Source: CAWCOU01 sp963797335
Lineage (GTDB): Bacteria > Pseudomonadota > Gammaproteobacteria > JAURND01
Assembly: GCA_963797335.1 (NCBI GenBank)
Contig: CAWCOU010000001.1
Coordinates: forward strand, 20,517-84,516
Direction: 5' to 3'
DNA length: 64,000 bases
A program made the position numbers and the translations under genes. Position 1 is the first letter of the stretch; every line of letters begins with the position of its first letter. Under the pieces are notes generated by a model, which saw only the letters and a program-made list of their open reading frames with translations, did no database searches and was not told the DNA's origin. Positions 19,290 to 28,802 of the stretch are shown piece after piece.

Positions 19290-20425
19290 GGTTCATCTTC
19301 CCATTTTAAGGCACCGCCGGTTTGGTATTCAGTCACGCGAGTTTCGAAAAAGTTTTTTTCTTTTTTCAAGTCCATCATTTCGCTCATCCACGGGAAAGAG
19401 TTTTCCGCACCCGGGTATTGTTCTGGTAAACCAATCTGCGCACAGCGACGGTTAGCAATATAATGTAAATACGATTGGAACATAGCCGCATTGAGGCCCA
19501 AAATGCCGCGTGGCATGGTGTCGACGGCGTATTGGTATTCTAAATCCACGCCTTCTCGAATCATATTCTGAGCTTCTTGCTGTAATTCCGCCGTCCACAG
19601 ATGTGGGTTTTCAATCTTAATCTGATTAATAACATCGATGCCGAAATTCAGATGCATGGATTCGTCGCGGAGAATGTATTGAATCTGTTCCGAAGTACCG
19701 GTCATTTTATTGCGTCGACCCAGTGATAACAACTGAGCAAAACCAACATAGAAAAAGATGCCCTCAAAAATCACGTAGAATGCAATTAAGTCACGCAATA
19801 AACGCTGGTCGTTTGCGGGGGTGCCGGTCTGGAAAGTGGGGTCACCCAAACTTTGGGTATAGCGTAAAGCCCAGGCTGCTTTCGAAGCGACCGAAGGTAT
19901 TTCGTGGTACATATTAAACACTTCGCCTTCGTCCAGCCCTAAGCTTTCGATGATGTGTTGATAACTATGGGTGTGTAAGGCTTCTTCAAATGCTTGGCGC
20001 AGCAGGTATTGTCGGCATTCTGGATTGGTGATGTGTCGATACACTGCCAGGACTAGATTATTTGCTACCAACGAATCGGCGGTCGCAAAAAAACCGAGGT
20101 TGCGTTTAATAATGCGACGCTCGTCTTCGCTCAGTCCTTGGGGATCTTTCCACAAGGCAATATCGGCAGCCATGTTAATTTCCCCGGGCATCCAATGGTT
20201 GGCGCAGGCAGCCAGGTATTTTTCCCAAGCCCAGCGGTATTTAAACGGCACTAATTGATTCAAGTCGGCTCGGCAGTTGATGATTTGTTTGTCATCGACG
20301 CGCACTCGAGCCAAGCCCATTTCAAAATTTTCCAGCCCGGTAGCCCCATTGTGTTGAGCGGAGTTTGCGGTGGCATGGCTGGCATTTGCCTTCGTTTCGT
20401 ATTCATTCCAATTTAATAAACTCAT
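19286..20425 (-). CDS. nrdB: Ribonucleotide reductase class Ia small subunit
   Basis: 379 residues. Carries the di-iron tyrosyl radical cofactor. The ligand and radical motif EEALHTHSYQHI has the same Glu-x-x-His-x-x-x-Tyr spacing as E. coli Glu115/His118/Tyr122, so the radical Tyr is present. Further ligands are in ALWKD, FYVIFEGIFFYVGF and RDESMHLNFG. It lies 74 bases after nrdA and overlaps trxB by 4 bases. NrdB partners NrdA in dNTP synthesis. Length is normal. Confidence 0.96.
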   Translation of the reverse strand: MSLLNWNEYETKANASHATANSAQHNGATGLENFEMGLARVRVDDKQIINCRADLNQLVPFKYRWAWEKYLAACANHWMPGEINMAADIALWKDPQGLSEDERRIIKRNLGFFATADSLVANNLVLAVYRHITNPECRQYLLRQAFEEALHTHSYQHIIESLGLDEGEVFNMYHEIPSVASKAAWALRYTQSLGDPTFQTGTPANDQRLLRDLIAFYVIFEGIFFYVGFAQLLSLGRRNKMTGTSEQIQYILRDESMHLNFGIDVINQIKIENPHLWTAELQQEAQNMIREGVDLEYQYAVDTMPRGILGLNAAMFQSYLHYIANRRCAQIGLPEQYPGAENSFPWMSEMMDLKKEKNFFETRVTEYQTGGALKWEDEP

Positions 20426-20499
20426 GTCTAGCTCCTGATTTCAATGGTGTCACAACGGGTAGTCTCACGCCGTCGTCACGCGACGACGACGTGAAGGGA

Positions 20500-23337
20500 T
20501 TATTGACATGCTTCACAATCGGGGTTGTCGATGGCGCAGGCCGCAACCGTTGTCGATACCTTTACGGCATTTAACGTTTGCGTGGTTAAGGTCGATTTCT
20601 CGGCATTAGTCGCGCCTAAGGTGCGTAGGTAATACGAGGTTTTTAAACCGCGCAGCCAAACCATGCGATAAAGCGTATCGAGTTTTTTACCGGAAGGTTC
20701 TGCCATGTATAAATTTAACGATTGCGCTTGATCGATCCATTTTTGTCGGCGCGATCCGGCTTCTATCAACCATTTCGGTTCAATTTCAAAGGCCGTTGCG
20801 TAAATGGTTTTTAAGGCCTGAGGAATGCGATTGATTTGAGTGATACTGCCGTCATAATATTTTAAATCGTTGATCATGACTTCATCCCACAAATCAGCCG
20901 CTTTTAAATCACGCACTAAGTAAGGATTCACCACCGTGAATTCACCGGAAAGGTTCGATTTCACATACAAATTTTGATACGTGGGATCGATGGATTGTGA
21001 CACACCGCAAATATTCGAAATCGTGGCGGTGGGGGCAATCGCCATGGTGTTGGAATTACGCATCCCTACGGTGGCGACGCGTTGACGTAAACTAGACCAA
21101 TCCAGTGTTTGGCTGCGATCTTGTTCCAGGTAATCACCGCGCGCCGCATGCAAACGTTCAATCGAATCGATGGGTAGAATGCCTTGGTTCCACAAAGACC
21201 CTTCATACGTGGGGTAGCAACCGCGTTCTTCGGCTAAACGACTAGAGGCTTGAATCGCGTAGTAGCTAATGGCTTCCATACTGCGATCGGCAAACTCCAC
21301 CGCTTCAGGAGAAGCATAGGCGATGCGTTGATGATACAAAGCATCATGAAAACCCATCAGCCCCAAACCCACAGGGCGGTGCCGCAGATTGGATTGTCGT
21401 GCTTGCGGAACCGTATAGAAGTTAATGTCGATGACATTGTCTAACATGCGCATCGCAATATTGACCGTGCGTTCGATTTTAGCCATATCTAAACCTTTGC
21501 CTTCAGCAGACAAATGATTGACTAAATTCAAGCTGCCCAAGTTACAGACGGCAATTTCACTGGCGGAAGTATTCAACGTAATTTCAGTGCATAAATTGGA
21601 ACTGTGCACCACGCCCACGTGTTGCTGGGGTGAGCGGATATTGCAAACGTCTTTAAAGGTGACCCAAGGATGGCCGGTTTCATACACCATGCTTAACATT
21701 TTTCGCCATAGCGTCACGGCCGGAATGGATTTACTGCGTAATTCACCTTTTTTGGCTTTTGTTTCGTAGTCACCATAGGCTTTTTCAAAATCCAGACCGA
21801 AGCGATCGTGTAAGTCCGGAACGTCGTTAGGAGAAAACAGCGTCCAGTCACCATTGGTGAACACGCGTTTCATAAACAAATCCGGTATCCAGTTGGCGGT
21901 GTTCATGTCGTGGGTGCGGCGGCGATCGTCACCGGTGTTTTTACGTAACTCTAAAAATTCCTCGATATCCAGATGCCAGGTTTCTAAATAGCCACATACA
22001 GCACCTTGTCGTTTACCACCCTGGTTTACGGCAACGGCGGTGTCATTGGCGACTTTCATAAACGGCACCACACCTTGCGATTTGCCATTGGTTCCTTTGA
22101 TGTGTGCACCCATGGCTCGCACCGGTGTCCAGTCATTGCCAAGCCCGCCGGCGTATTTAGAGAGCAGGGCATTGTCTTTGAGGGCGGAATAAATGCCGTC
22201 TAAGTCGTCGGGCACGGTTGTTAAAAAGCAGCTGGATAATTGTGGTCGCAGCGTGCCGGAATTGAACAACGTCGGTGTGGAACTCATAAAGTCGAAAGAA
22301 GACAATAAGTGATAAAATTCAATGGCGTGTTGCTCACGATTTTCGGTTTCACCTAAAGCTAATCCCATGGCGATACGCATAAAGAAGATTTGCGGTAGTT
22401 CAAATCGGGTGCCTTTTACGTGCAGAAAATAACGATCGTATAAGGTTTGTAAGCCTAGATAGGTAAATTGCAAATCGCGTTCAGCGACGATGGCTTGGCT
22501 GATCTTGGTTAGATCAAAACTTTTCAGTCGCGGATCCAATAGTTCGGCTTCGATACCGCATTCCAAGTAACGGTGGAAATAATCGGGGTAAATGACCTGC
22601 ATTTCTGCGAGGTTGAGGTGCTGCTTGGGCATCCCTAAAAAATCCAGCGCTTCTTTGCGTAAGATGTCCAGTAATAGGCGAGCGGAGACATAACTGTAGT
22701 TAGGTTCTTTTTCCACCAAAGCGCGAGCGCTCATAATCAAGGCTTTTTGCACGTCGGAGAATGACGCACCCTCAAATAGTCCCCGTCTTGTGTCGTCGAT
22801 GATGAGTTGAGGTTCCACCTCAGTTAGGTTATGACAGGCATCCGCCACGACTTGGTTGAACCAGTTATCATCTAAAGTGATCTGGCTGCCGTCTGGTAGC
22901 GTCACTTGAAATGCAGCAGGGGAGGTAGACTGGTCGGTTGGCTGATTTTCTGCAGCTCGTGCTTTGCGACGCTCCTCACGATACAGCACGTAGGCACGCG
23001 CAACCTTGTGCTCACCGGCTCTCATCAGCGCCAGTTCTACTTGGTCTTGAATAGATTCGATATGAATCGTGCCGCCTACCGGCCATTGGCGATAGAAAGC
23101 AGCGCTGATTTGTTGCGTCAATTGTTGAACGATGTGATATACCCGTCCAGAATCAGCAGCCTGGTCGCCTTCTACGGCCAGAAAGGCTTTTCCTAACGCA
23201 ACGTTGATCTTGGTATCATCGTACGGCGTGACGTCGCCGTTGCGTCGAATGATTCGTAATAACCCTGGACTGATGGCGGTCATTCGTTGTTGTTCTATGG
23301 CAGTTTTAGTCACGGCAATAGGTGTTAAGGTTTCCAT
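20500..23337 (-). CDS. nrdA: Ribonucleotide reductase class Ia large subunit
   Basis: 945 residues. Reduces ribonucleoside diphosphates. An N-terminal ATP-cone (VTPYDDTKINVALGKAF, ~residues 35-120) gives allosteric control. Active-site segments with Cys are SSNLCTEITLNTSASEIAVC and PTLFNSGTLRPQLSSCF, and the radical-transfer/substrate loop KYAGGLGNDWTPVR is present. The shuttle Cys pair for thioredoxin is at the extreme C-terminus (PDCEACQ). First gene of the nrdA-nrdB-trxB operon, behind a promoter covered by NrdR boxes. Confidence 0.96.
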   Translation of the reverse strand: METLTPIAVTKTAIEQQRMTAISPGLLRIIRRNGDVTPYDDTKINVALGKAFLAVEGDQAADSGRVYHIVQQLTQQISAAFYRQWPVGGTIHIESIQDQVELALMRAGEHKVARAYVLYREERRKARAAENQPTDQSTSPAAFQVTLPDGSQITLDDNWFNQVVADACHNLTEVEPQLIIDDTRRGLFEGASFSDVQKALIMSARALVEKEPNYSYVSARLLLDILRKEALDFLGMPKQHLNLAEMQVIYPDYFHRYLECGIEAELLDPRLKSFDLTKISQAIVAERDLQFTYLGLQTLYDRYFLHVKGTRFELPQIFFMRIAMGLALGETENREQHAIEFYHLLSSFDFMSSTPTLFNSGTLRPQLSSCFLTTVPDDLDGIYSALKDNALLSKYAGGLGNDWTPVRAMGAHIKGTNGKSQGVVPFMKVANDTAVAVNQGGKRQGAVCGYLETWHLDIEEFLELRKNTGDDRRRTHDMNTANWIPDLFMKRVFTNGDWTLFSPNDVPDLHDRFGLDFEKAYGDYETKAKKGELRSKSIPAVTLWRKMLSMVYETGHPWVTFKDVCNIRSPQQHVGVVHSSNLCTEITLNTSASEIAVCNLGSLNLVNHLSAEGKGLDMAKIERTVNIAMRMLDNVIDINFYTVPQARQSNLRHRPVGLGLMGFHDALYHQRIAYASPEAVEFADRSMEAISYYAIQASSRLAEERGCYPTYEGSLWNQGILPIDSIERLHAARGDYLEQDRSQTLDWSSLRQRVATVGMRNSNTMAIAPTATISNICGVSQSIDPTYQNLYVKSNLSGEFTVVNPYLVRDLKAADLWDEVMINDLKYYDGSITQINRIPQALKTIYATAFEIEPKWLIEAGSRRQKWIDQAQSLNLYMAEPSGKKLDTLYRMVWLRGLKTSYYLRTLGATNAEKSTLTTQTLNAVKVSTTVAACAIDNPDCEACQ

Positions 23338-23445
23338 CTAGATTCTCCTTCTATTGATTGAACATCGCATATCCTTGGATGTGTATGGTGTAGAAAAACG
23401 AGAGTCATTTTTTATGTTGAAGTTAAGTTGACCAAAAAATGGTAA

Positions 23446-23493
23446 ACGCAATATATTGTAGTTGGCTTGATGATAAACCACAAGATAATGTGG
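23446..23493 (-). promoter_or_regulatory. nrdA promoter overlapped by two NrdR boxes
   Basis: Two 16-bp palindromic boxes, ACGCAATATATTGTAG at 23446-23461 and CCACAAGATAATGTGG at 23478-23493, have centres 32 bp apart, the three-helical-turn spacing known for NrdR. On the minus strand a -35 TTGTGG (23483-23478) and a -10 TACAAT (23460-23455), 17 bp apart, fall one in each box, so bound repressor would block the promoter. The nrdR gene itself is not in the window. Confidence 0.75.
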
Positions 23494-23702
23494 AAATGTT
23501 GTAAAACTTCCGGACATTGTTCAGCCTATCTTATTAAAAAATAAGAGACTTTTTTTTCCGGACAAATGGGGTTGGCATTCCGCTTGAAGTTGTGTAAAAT
23601 GTGCACAAATTTAAATTGTGTAAAGTAATCAATCGGTTAGAAATTTTTCATCTTTTGCCTTATTGGCATTGTCGCGCTGAGTGTAGCCCACCGGAGATTT
23701 TT

Positions 23703-24413
23703 ATGAGCAAATGGCTGATTGGAATTTTTTTGAGTATGGGCATGTTGAGTTTGGTTGCTCTCAGTGCCAGCGGAGCTACCCTGCAAAATGTCGATCAAAT
23801 CGCCCCGACGTTGAATGCGAAGTCGCCGCACTTAAACCCCACCGTGTTGAAGCTAGCATTGGAAGCGTATAATTGTGCAGCGCTGTCAGGGGTTCCGAAA
23901 CGACCCTTGCTGACCATCATTGATTATTCCTTACCCTCCGCCGCAAAGCGGATGTGGGTTTTTGATTTATCCCGCGACAAATTATTATTTAACAACCTGG
24001 TAGCGCATGGCCAAGGTTCTGGCAGTGCGACTTCTCGCTATTTTTCCAATCAATACGATACCCACGCCAGTAGTATTGGTCTTTATTTGACTGAAAATGC
24101 GTACTTGGGTCACGATGGTTTTTCATTACGTTTAGCAGGATTAGACCGAGGATTTAACGACAAAGCGTTATCTCGCGATATCGTCGTTCATGGTGCTTCT
24201 TATGTCAGCGATCAAATAGCCAGATCTTACAATATGATCGGCCGAAGTTGGGGATGCCCAGCCGTTCCCAAACCGTTAGCTGCGCCCATTATTAACACGA
24301 TCAAAGACGGGACATTGATATTCGCCTATTACCCCGATAACCGATGGCTAAAAAACTCACGCTACCTGCATTGCACAGGTAATCTCGCGATGAACAAGCC
24401 ATTGGAGGCATAG
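23703..24413 (+). CDS. L,D-transpeptidase catalytic-domain (YkuD_2-like) exported protein
   Basis: 236 residues. The N-terminal ~20 residues are a signal peptide (GIFLSMGMLSLVALSASGA). The catalytic region shows His in IVVHGASYVSD and Cys in GRSWGCPAVPK, the His/Ser-x-Gly-Cys arrangement of the murein L,D-transpeptidase-like family. Such enzymes act on peptidoglycan in the periplasm; the exact reaction of this subfamily is not known to me. The start at 23703 follows GGAG and is preferred over a longer frame from 23601. Paralogue of the gene at 25660-26394. Divergent from nrdA. Confidence 0.82.
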   Translation: MSKWLIGIFLSMGMLSLVALSASGATLQNVDQIAPTLNAKSPHLNPTVLKLALEAYNCAALSGVPKRPLLTIIDYSLPSAAKRMWVFDLSRDKLLFNNLVAHGQGSGSATSRYFSNQYDTHASSIGLYLTENAYLGHDGFSLRLAGLDRGFNDKALSRDIVVHGASYVSDQIARSYNMIGRSWGCPAVPKPLAAPIINTIKDGTLIFAYYPDNRWLKNSRYLHCTGNLAMNKPLEA

Positions 24414-24427
24414 TCGCTCTCAGGGAC

Positions 24428-25378
24428 TCAGGCCGCCCCTTCTTCGGGTTGGTTGGCAGGCGTTCTCTGGCAAATATCTTGGTGTGGAGGCAAATTATCG
24501 GGGAGATTCACGATCGCTTCCAAGCTCGATTCAATGAGTTTTAATACCGAGCGCATGGGGTTGGCGCTGACCGCACCGCTATCTCGGTTGTTAAGCGTCA
24601 CCGCCAAAGTAGCGCAGTGATGCCCCAGGATTTTCCCCAGACCAAACAGTGCCGAAGTTTCCATCTCGAGATTGAGGATTTGTTCCCCCTGGAAGCTAAA
24701 ATCATGTAGATGATTCAACAAATTGGGAAAATGGGGTTCGGCACGCAACCAGCGGCCTTGAGGGGCGAAGAAACCAGGGGATGTGATGGTAATTCCGGCC
24801 TCACAGCCTTTCTTTAATCGATGGAATAGGTAATCGCAGCCTTGCACAAAATACGGCTGAGTGATCTGTTTGACTTCCGGTAAAATCTCTAGAAAAGTAT
24901 TCAAACCGGCAATTTCATAGTCATTAGGCTGAAATTTATAGAAGTTTAACAAAGAATCTAGGCCAATAGCCGAATGGCTAATGACGATGGAATCGACCGG
25001 TAGCGCTTTGGCCACACCGCCGCAGGTGCCTAGGCGAATGATATTCAATACCCTTCGGGTAGTATTCAATTGGCGTTCGGTGAGGCTGACGTTTACGACC
25101 GCATCCAATTCATTCATGACAATATCGATGTTGTCAGTGCCAATCCCGCTGGAAACGACGGTGAGACGTTTTTTATTTAATACGCCGGTGTGGGTGATGA
25201 ATTCGCGGTGTTGTTTCTTTATTTCAATCTCATCGAAATACTGACTAATAGTGGCGACGCGTTCGGGGCTACCGACACAGATGACGGTATCCGCTACATC
25301 CTCCGGGAGCAGAGCTAGGTGGTAAATGCTCCCATCGGGATTTACCATTAAAGCGGCCGGATCTATAGTCCTGGTCAT
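24428..25378 (-). CDS. Nucleoside phosphorylase (PNP/UDP family)
   Basis: 316 residues. Family motifs: phosphate-binding VICVGSPERVATI, the core LGTCGGVAKALPVDS, the ribose-binding Glu in ILNLEMETSALFGLG and a late NNRDSGAVSANP with the likely catalytic Asp. This fits a uridine- or purine-nucleoside phosphorylase that splits nucleosides with phosphate for salvage; substrate is uncertain. The ATG at 25378 has AAAGG about 7 bases upstream and is preferred to one at 25393. It lies between two L,D-transpeptidase-like paralogues and converges on the first of them with 14 bases between their ends. Confidence 0.8.
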   Translation of the reverse strand: MTRTIDPAALMVNPDGSIYHLALLPEDVADTVICVGSPERVATISQYFDEIEIKKQHREFITHTGVLNKKRLTVVSSGIGTDNIDIVMNELDAVVNVSLTERQLNTTRRVLNIIRLGTCGGVAKALPVDSIVISHSAIGLDSLLNFYKFQPNDYEIAGLNTFLEILPEVKQITQPYFVQGCDYLFHRLKKGCEAGITITSPGFFAPQGRWLRAEPHFPNLLNHLHDFSFQGEQILNLEMETSALFGLGKILGHHCATLAVTLNNRDSGAVSANPMRSVLKLIESSLEAIVNLPDNLPPHQDICQRTPANQPEEGAA

Positions 25379-25609
25379 ATTTCTACCTTTCATTGCATGT
25401 ATTCAACCAGAAAGCCCACTTGCGGGAGAATCGTGTTTTTCTTCGAGTGACTAGGGACAGACTAATGTGGTTGTGTGATCGAAAATACCTATACCTAGGT
25501 AAAACAACGACCGATCACTTGTTTCTCCATGAGCAAAATTTAATCGGATGACTATCTTTCGCCAAACGTATTATTATAATACAAATTCCTGGGAAGTAAA
25601 ATGAGCAAA

Positions 25610-25636
25610 TGTAGGGGTCAATAACTGACCCCTACA
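25610..25636 (-). terminator. Candidate terminator hairpin after the second transpeptidase gene
   Basis: Perfect 11-bp arms TGTAGGGGTCA / TGACCCCTACA with a 5-base loop, 24 bases past the stop of the minus-strand gene. A moderately T-rich run (TTTGCTCATTTT) follows on the minus strand. The U-tract is imperfect, so it may instead be a dispersed repeat. Confidence 0.45.
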
Positions 25637-25659
25637 AATAGCCCATGCCTAAGGGATTA

Positions 25660-26394
25660 TTACGCGGCTTGAGTGACGGCAGAAGTGGAATTCTTAGCCA
25701 TCAAACTACCCGAGCAATTGAGGTACTTGGATTCTTTTAACCAGGTTGGGTCTGGGTAATAAGCAAAGACCAAGCTACCATCTTTAATCGTGTTAATGAT
25801 AGGCTGCGCCATGGTTTGTGGCACTGCCGGACAACCCCAGCTACGGCCGATGCGGTTAGTGGTTTTGGCAATAGTATCGCTCACATAAGTCGCGCCATGT
25901 ACCACCACATTTCGTGAAAAGGCTTGGTCATTAAAACCCTGGTCCAAACCTAATAATTTTAACGATTCACCGTGCTTACCAATATAGGTATTACCTGTTA
26001 AGTACAAACCAATGCTGGAAGCATGACTCTGGCCTTGGTCAGAGAAGGTGGTAGCCATGTTGTTACCCGAACCTTTACCATGAGCCACCAAATTATTAAA
26101 AACGACTTTATTCGTAGCTAAGTCAATAACCCACATCCGTTTTTGCGCAGACGGCAATGAATAGTCGATCACGGTTAATGTTTGGGTTTTCGCCTTACCG
26201 GATAGTTCTGCACAGTGGTAGGCGTCTAGGGCCAGCTTCAAGACAGAGGGGTTTAAACCGGGGGTTTGGGCTATTATGGCGGTTACTTGATTATCAGCGG
26301 CAGTAGTTGTTGTCGCAGGAGTTGTATTCGCTATATCACCTGCCAGTGCCACTTGAGCACAACCAACCAATGTCGTTATAAATAATCGCTTCAT
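25660..26394 (-). CDS. L,D-transpeptidase catalytic-domain (YkuD_2-like) exported protein, second copy
   Basis: 244 residues. A signal peptide (MKRLFITTLVGCAQVALAG) is followed by a Thr/Ala-rich linker and the same catalytic region as the 23.7-kb gene: NVVVHGATYVSD and GRSWGCPAVPQ, ending NCSG. The two proteins are clearly paralogous over their whole mature length. The ATG at 26394 has GAGGT about 7 bases before it and gives a clean signal peptide, so it is preferred to an earlier in-frame start at 26418. Likely periplasmic cell-wall enzyme. Confidence 0.82.
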   Translation of the reverse strand: MKRLFITTLVGCAQVALAGDIANTTPATTTTAADNQVTAIIAQTPGLNPSVLKLALDAYHCAELSGKAKTQTLTVIDYSLPSAQKRMWVIDLATNKVVFNNLVAHGKGSGNNMATTFSDQGQSHASSIGLYLTGNTYIGKHGESLKLLGLDQGFNDQAFSRNVVVHGATYVSDTIAKTTNRIGRSWGCPAVPQTMAQPIINTIKDGSLVFAYYPDPTWLKESKYLNCSGSLMAKNSTSAVTQAA

Positions 26395-26616
26395 TACTAT
26401 ACCTCGCTTCAGTACCAAATATTAAAATAATCTTAACAATCCATCGCTTCAACAATTGGCATAAATTGTAACCAATTGATTTTGTAGAGTTTCGCTTATT
26501 TGTATATATTCTACACAGTTTCTTACCTTAAGGCAACCTTTATTGCTGGTTTTGGAGGACAAGGGGTGGGTAATCTATAAAGTCTATTTATTTCAGTAGG
26601 TTATCTTTATGTGCCT

Positions 26617-26848
26617 GTGAGTGAGCATTTGATTAGAGGTTAGCACTGTAAGCCTCCTCTCCCGCGCGAGGGGCTTGAATAAAGGCACTGAACTTGTTCG
26701 CGGGAGAGGGTTGAGGAGAGGGCTAATGGATAGCGCGAGACTTTACCCTCTCCCCTAACCCTCTCCCGCGAATAGGTTTGCAGCTTTTGCCCAAACTTCT
26801 CGCGCGGGAGAGGGAGTTTACAGTGCTAATCGTTAATCCGGTGCCTAT
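26617..26848. mobile_element. Degenerate copy of the palindromic MITE-like element, family A
   Basis: Both halves of the internal palindrome are present (CTCTCCCGCGCGAGG, GCGGGAGAGGG and their complements), flanked by GTTAGCACTG and CAGTGCTAAT, but the outer terminal repeats seen at 49.68 kb are lost or decayed. Non-coding. It accounts for about half of the ~500-bp gap here; the rest shows nothing recognisable. Confidence 0.75.
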
Positions 26849-26893
26849 GGAGATATTTAGGGATGAGAGCCGCCAGCATTTCCAGGGAGTGTT

Positions 26894-27235
26894 TTATTTC
26901 GCATAGAGGGGCTTTCTTTCGTAGAGGAAAATCCAGCCTTTGGCGATACGATAAATAACCCAAATCAAATCCAGAATCAGGATGATGAAGCCAACGAAAA
27001 TCCAGAAGGAAATTAAGCCGAGCAGACCCCACAGCAAGCCATACCAGAACGTGCGGATTTGCCATTGGAAATGAGAGGCAAGCCAAGTGCCTTTGATGGG
27101 TTCTTTGTCCACACAATAATGCATAATGACAGCAATAATAAAAGGCAGGCCAAACACCAGGCCGGCTGCTTGTAGAATGTAAATAGTTAAGGCAATTTTA
27201 TACGGCTTATCCGGATCATTCGTTATCAGATTCAT
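26894..27235 (-). CDS. Small membrane protein, DUF4870-like
   Basis: 113 residues with three to four hydrophobic segments, an arrangement like DUF4870/Tic20-type small membrane proteins (AAGLVFGLPFIIAVIMHY, then HFQWQIRTFWYGLLWGLLGL and a final helix before RIAKGW). Function unknown. Its first 13 codons lie inside the first copy of a 96-bp tandem repeat, and three more copies of its start region lie between it and serS, so translation initiation here may be unusual. Confidence 0.75.
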   Translation of the reverse strand: MNLITNDPDKPYKIALTIYILQAAGLVFGLPFIIAVIMHYCVDKEPIKGTWLASHFQWQIRTFWYGLLWGLLGLISFWIFVGFIILILDLIWVIYRIAKGWIFLYERKPLYAK

Positions 27236-27563
27236 TGTTTTATACCATCTAGGTTAAGCCATCCATGTAGGGTTGCTGCTTGTAAGGCAAAGTTTATACG
27301 GCTTATCCGGATCATTCGTTATCAGATTCATTGTTTTATACCATCTAGGTTAAGCCATCCATGTAGGGTTGCTGCTTGTAAGGCAAAGTTTATACGGCTT
27401 ATCCGGATCATTCGTTATCAGATTCATTGTTTTATACCATCTAGGTTAAGCCATCCATGTAGGGTTGCTGCTTGTAAGGCAAAGTTTATACGGCTTATCC
27501 GGGTCATTCGTTATCAGGTTCATTGTTTTATACCAGCTGGGTTAAGCCATCCATGTAGGGCTG
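27197..27563. repeat. 96-bp tandem repeat, about 3.8 copies, bridging serS and the DUF4870-like gene
   Basis: The unit begins TTTATACGGCTTATCC and recurs at 27197, 27293, 27389 and 27485, exactly 96 bp apart and nearly identical. Each unit contains the last ~20 bases of serS, the spacer and the start codon plus 13 codons of the downstream gene. On the minus strand each extra unit therefore carries a copied ATG (27331, 27427, 27523) that can start a 25-codon peptide ending at a stop. It arose by tandem duplication of a gene junction. Confidence 0.95.
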
Positions 27564-28802
27564 CAATACTTTAGGGATGGTAACGCGTCCTTGGTCATCT
27601 TGATAATTTTCTAGAATGGCTACCAAGGTTCGACCCACCGCCAAACCTGAGCCATTCAGGGTATGTACTAATTCTGGTTTCTGTGTTGCCGGATTACGCC
27701 AGCGTGCCTGCATTCGTCGAGCTTGAAAGGCTTCACAATTACTGCAAGAAGAAATTTCCCGGTAAGCATTTTGGCCGGGTAACCACACCTCCAAATCATA
27801 GGTTTTTGCGGATTGAAAGCCTAAATCGGCGGTGCATAAGGCGATCACTCTATAAGGTAACTCTAGCAATTGCAATACCGTTTCTGCGTGCTGAGTCAAT
27901 TCCTCTAGAGCTGAATACGAATCCTCCGGTTTCACGATATGCACTAATTCGACTTTCTCAAATTGGTGATTCCGAATCATGCCGCGGGTGTCCTTACCAT
28001 AAGAACCTGCCTCACTGCGGAAACACGGTGTGTGCGCTACCCATTTAATCGGTAAAAGTTCCGCATTGACGACTTGATCACGCACTAAATTGGTTACCGG
28101 CACTTCGGCGGATGGAATTAACCCCAAGCCAGAATCGCCGTGAATAAAAAAGATATCTTCGCGAAATTTCGGTAACTGGCCCGTACCATAAAAACTGCTC
28201 TCCTGAACCAGGTAGGGAACATACATTTCGGTATAACCATGGCGTTGGGTGTGCAAATTAAGCATGAATTGAACCAAGGCTCTTTGTAATTGTGCTAACT
28301 GGCCTTTTAAAACGACGAAACGCGCACCCGAGAGCACAGCGGCGCTATTAAAATCCAACCACCCTCGTACCGTCCCTAATTCAATATGATCTTTCGGTAA
28401 AAAAGTAAATTCGGTGGGCGTTCCCCAACGGCGTACCTCGACATTATCGGCTTCGGTTTTACCGACGGGGACGCTGGTATGGGGTAGGTTAGGGATGGTC
28501 AGCTGATAATCATCCAACTGCTGTTTGAGTGTTTGCCATTTCGCTTCAGTTTCAGTGAGTTGTCGGTTGACCCCTTCCGCTTCTTTGAGTAATTCACTGG
28601 CATCTTCCTGTTTCGCTTTCTTTTGGCCGATTTCTTTAGCGATACGATTGCGCCGACTTTGCACATCCTGCAATTCTGTTTGTAAGGCCTTACGTGCCGA
28701 CTCCCAGTGTGTTAACGATTCTACGTCTAAGGTAAAGCCTCTTTTCGCAAGCTGTAAGGCTGTTTGTTCGAGGTCATCGCGTAATAGTTTAGGGTCTAGC
28801 AT
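27528..28802 (-). CDS. serS: Seryl-tRNA synthetase
   Basis: 424 residues, close to E. coli SerRS (430). An N-terminal coiled-coil arm (~30-105) for tRNA-Ser is followed by the class II core: motif 2 CFRSEAGSYGKDTRGMIRNH and motif 3 LNGSGLAVGRTLVAILE. The start MLDPKLLRDD at 28802 matches the family; a longer open frame to 28925 is not needed. The C-terminus (PYMDGLTQLV) runs into the last copy of the 96-bp repeat, where the stop has moved a few codons compared with the other copies. Confidence 0.97.
   Translation of the reverse strand: MLDPKLLRDDLEQTALQLAKRGFTLDVESLTHWESARKALQTELQDVQSRRNRIAKEIGQKKAKQEDASELLKEAEGVNRQLTETEAKWQTLKQQLDDYQLTIPNLPHTSVPVGKTEADNVEVRRWGTPTEFTFLPKDHIELGTVRGWLDFNSAAVLSGARFVVLKGQLAQLQRALVQFMLNLHTQRHGYTEMYVPYLVQESSFYGTGQLPKFREDIFFIHGDSGLGLIPSAEVPVTNLVRDQVVNAELLPIKWVAHTPCFRSEAGSYGKDTRGMIRNHQFEKVELVHIVKPEDSYSALEELTQHAETVLQLLELPYRVIALCTADLGFQSAKTYDLEVWLPGQNAYREISSCSNCEAFQARRMQARWRNPATQKPELVHTLNGSGLAVGRTLVAILENYQDDQGRVTIPKVLQPYMDGLTQLV

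Noticed and set aside
27197..27563. Regular repeats that could suggest a CRISPR array
   Set aside because: The 96-bp units are contiguous with no unique spacers and contain pieces of the two neighbouring genes, so this is a tandem duplication.
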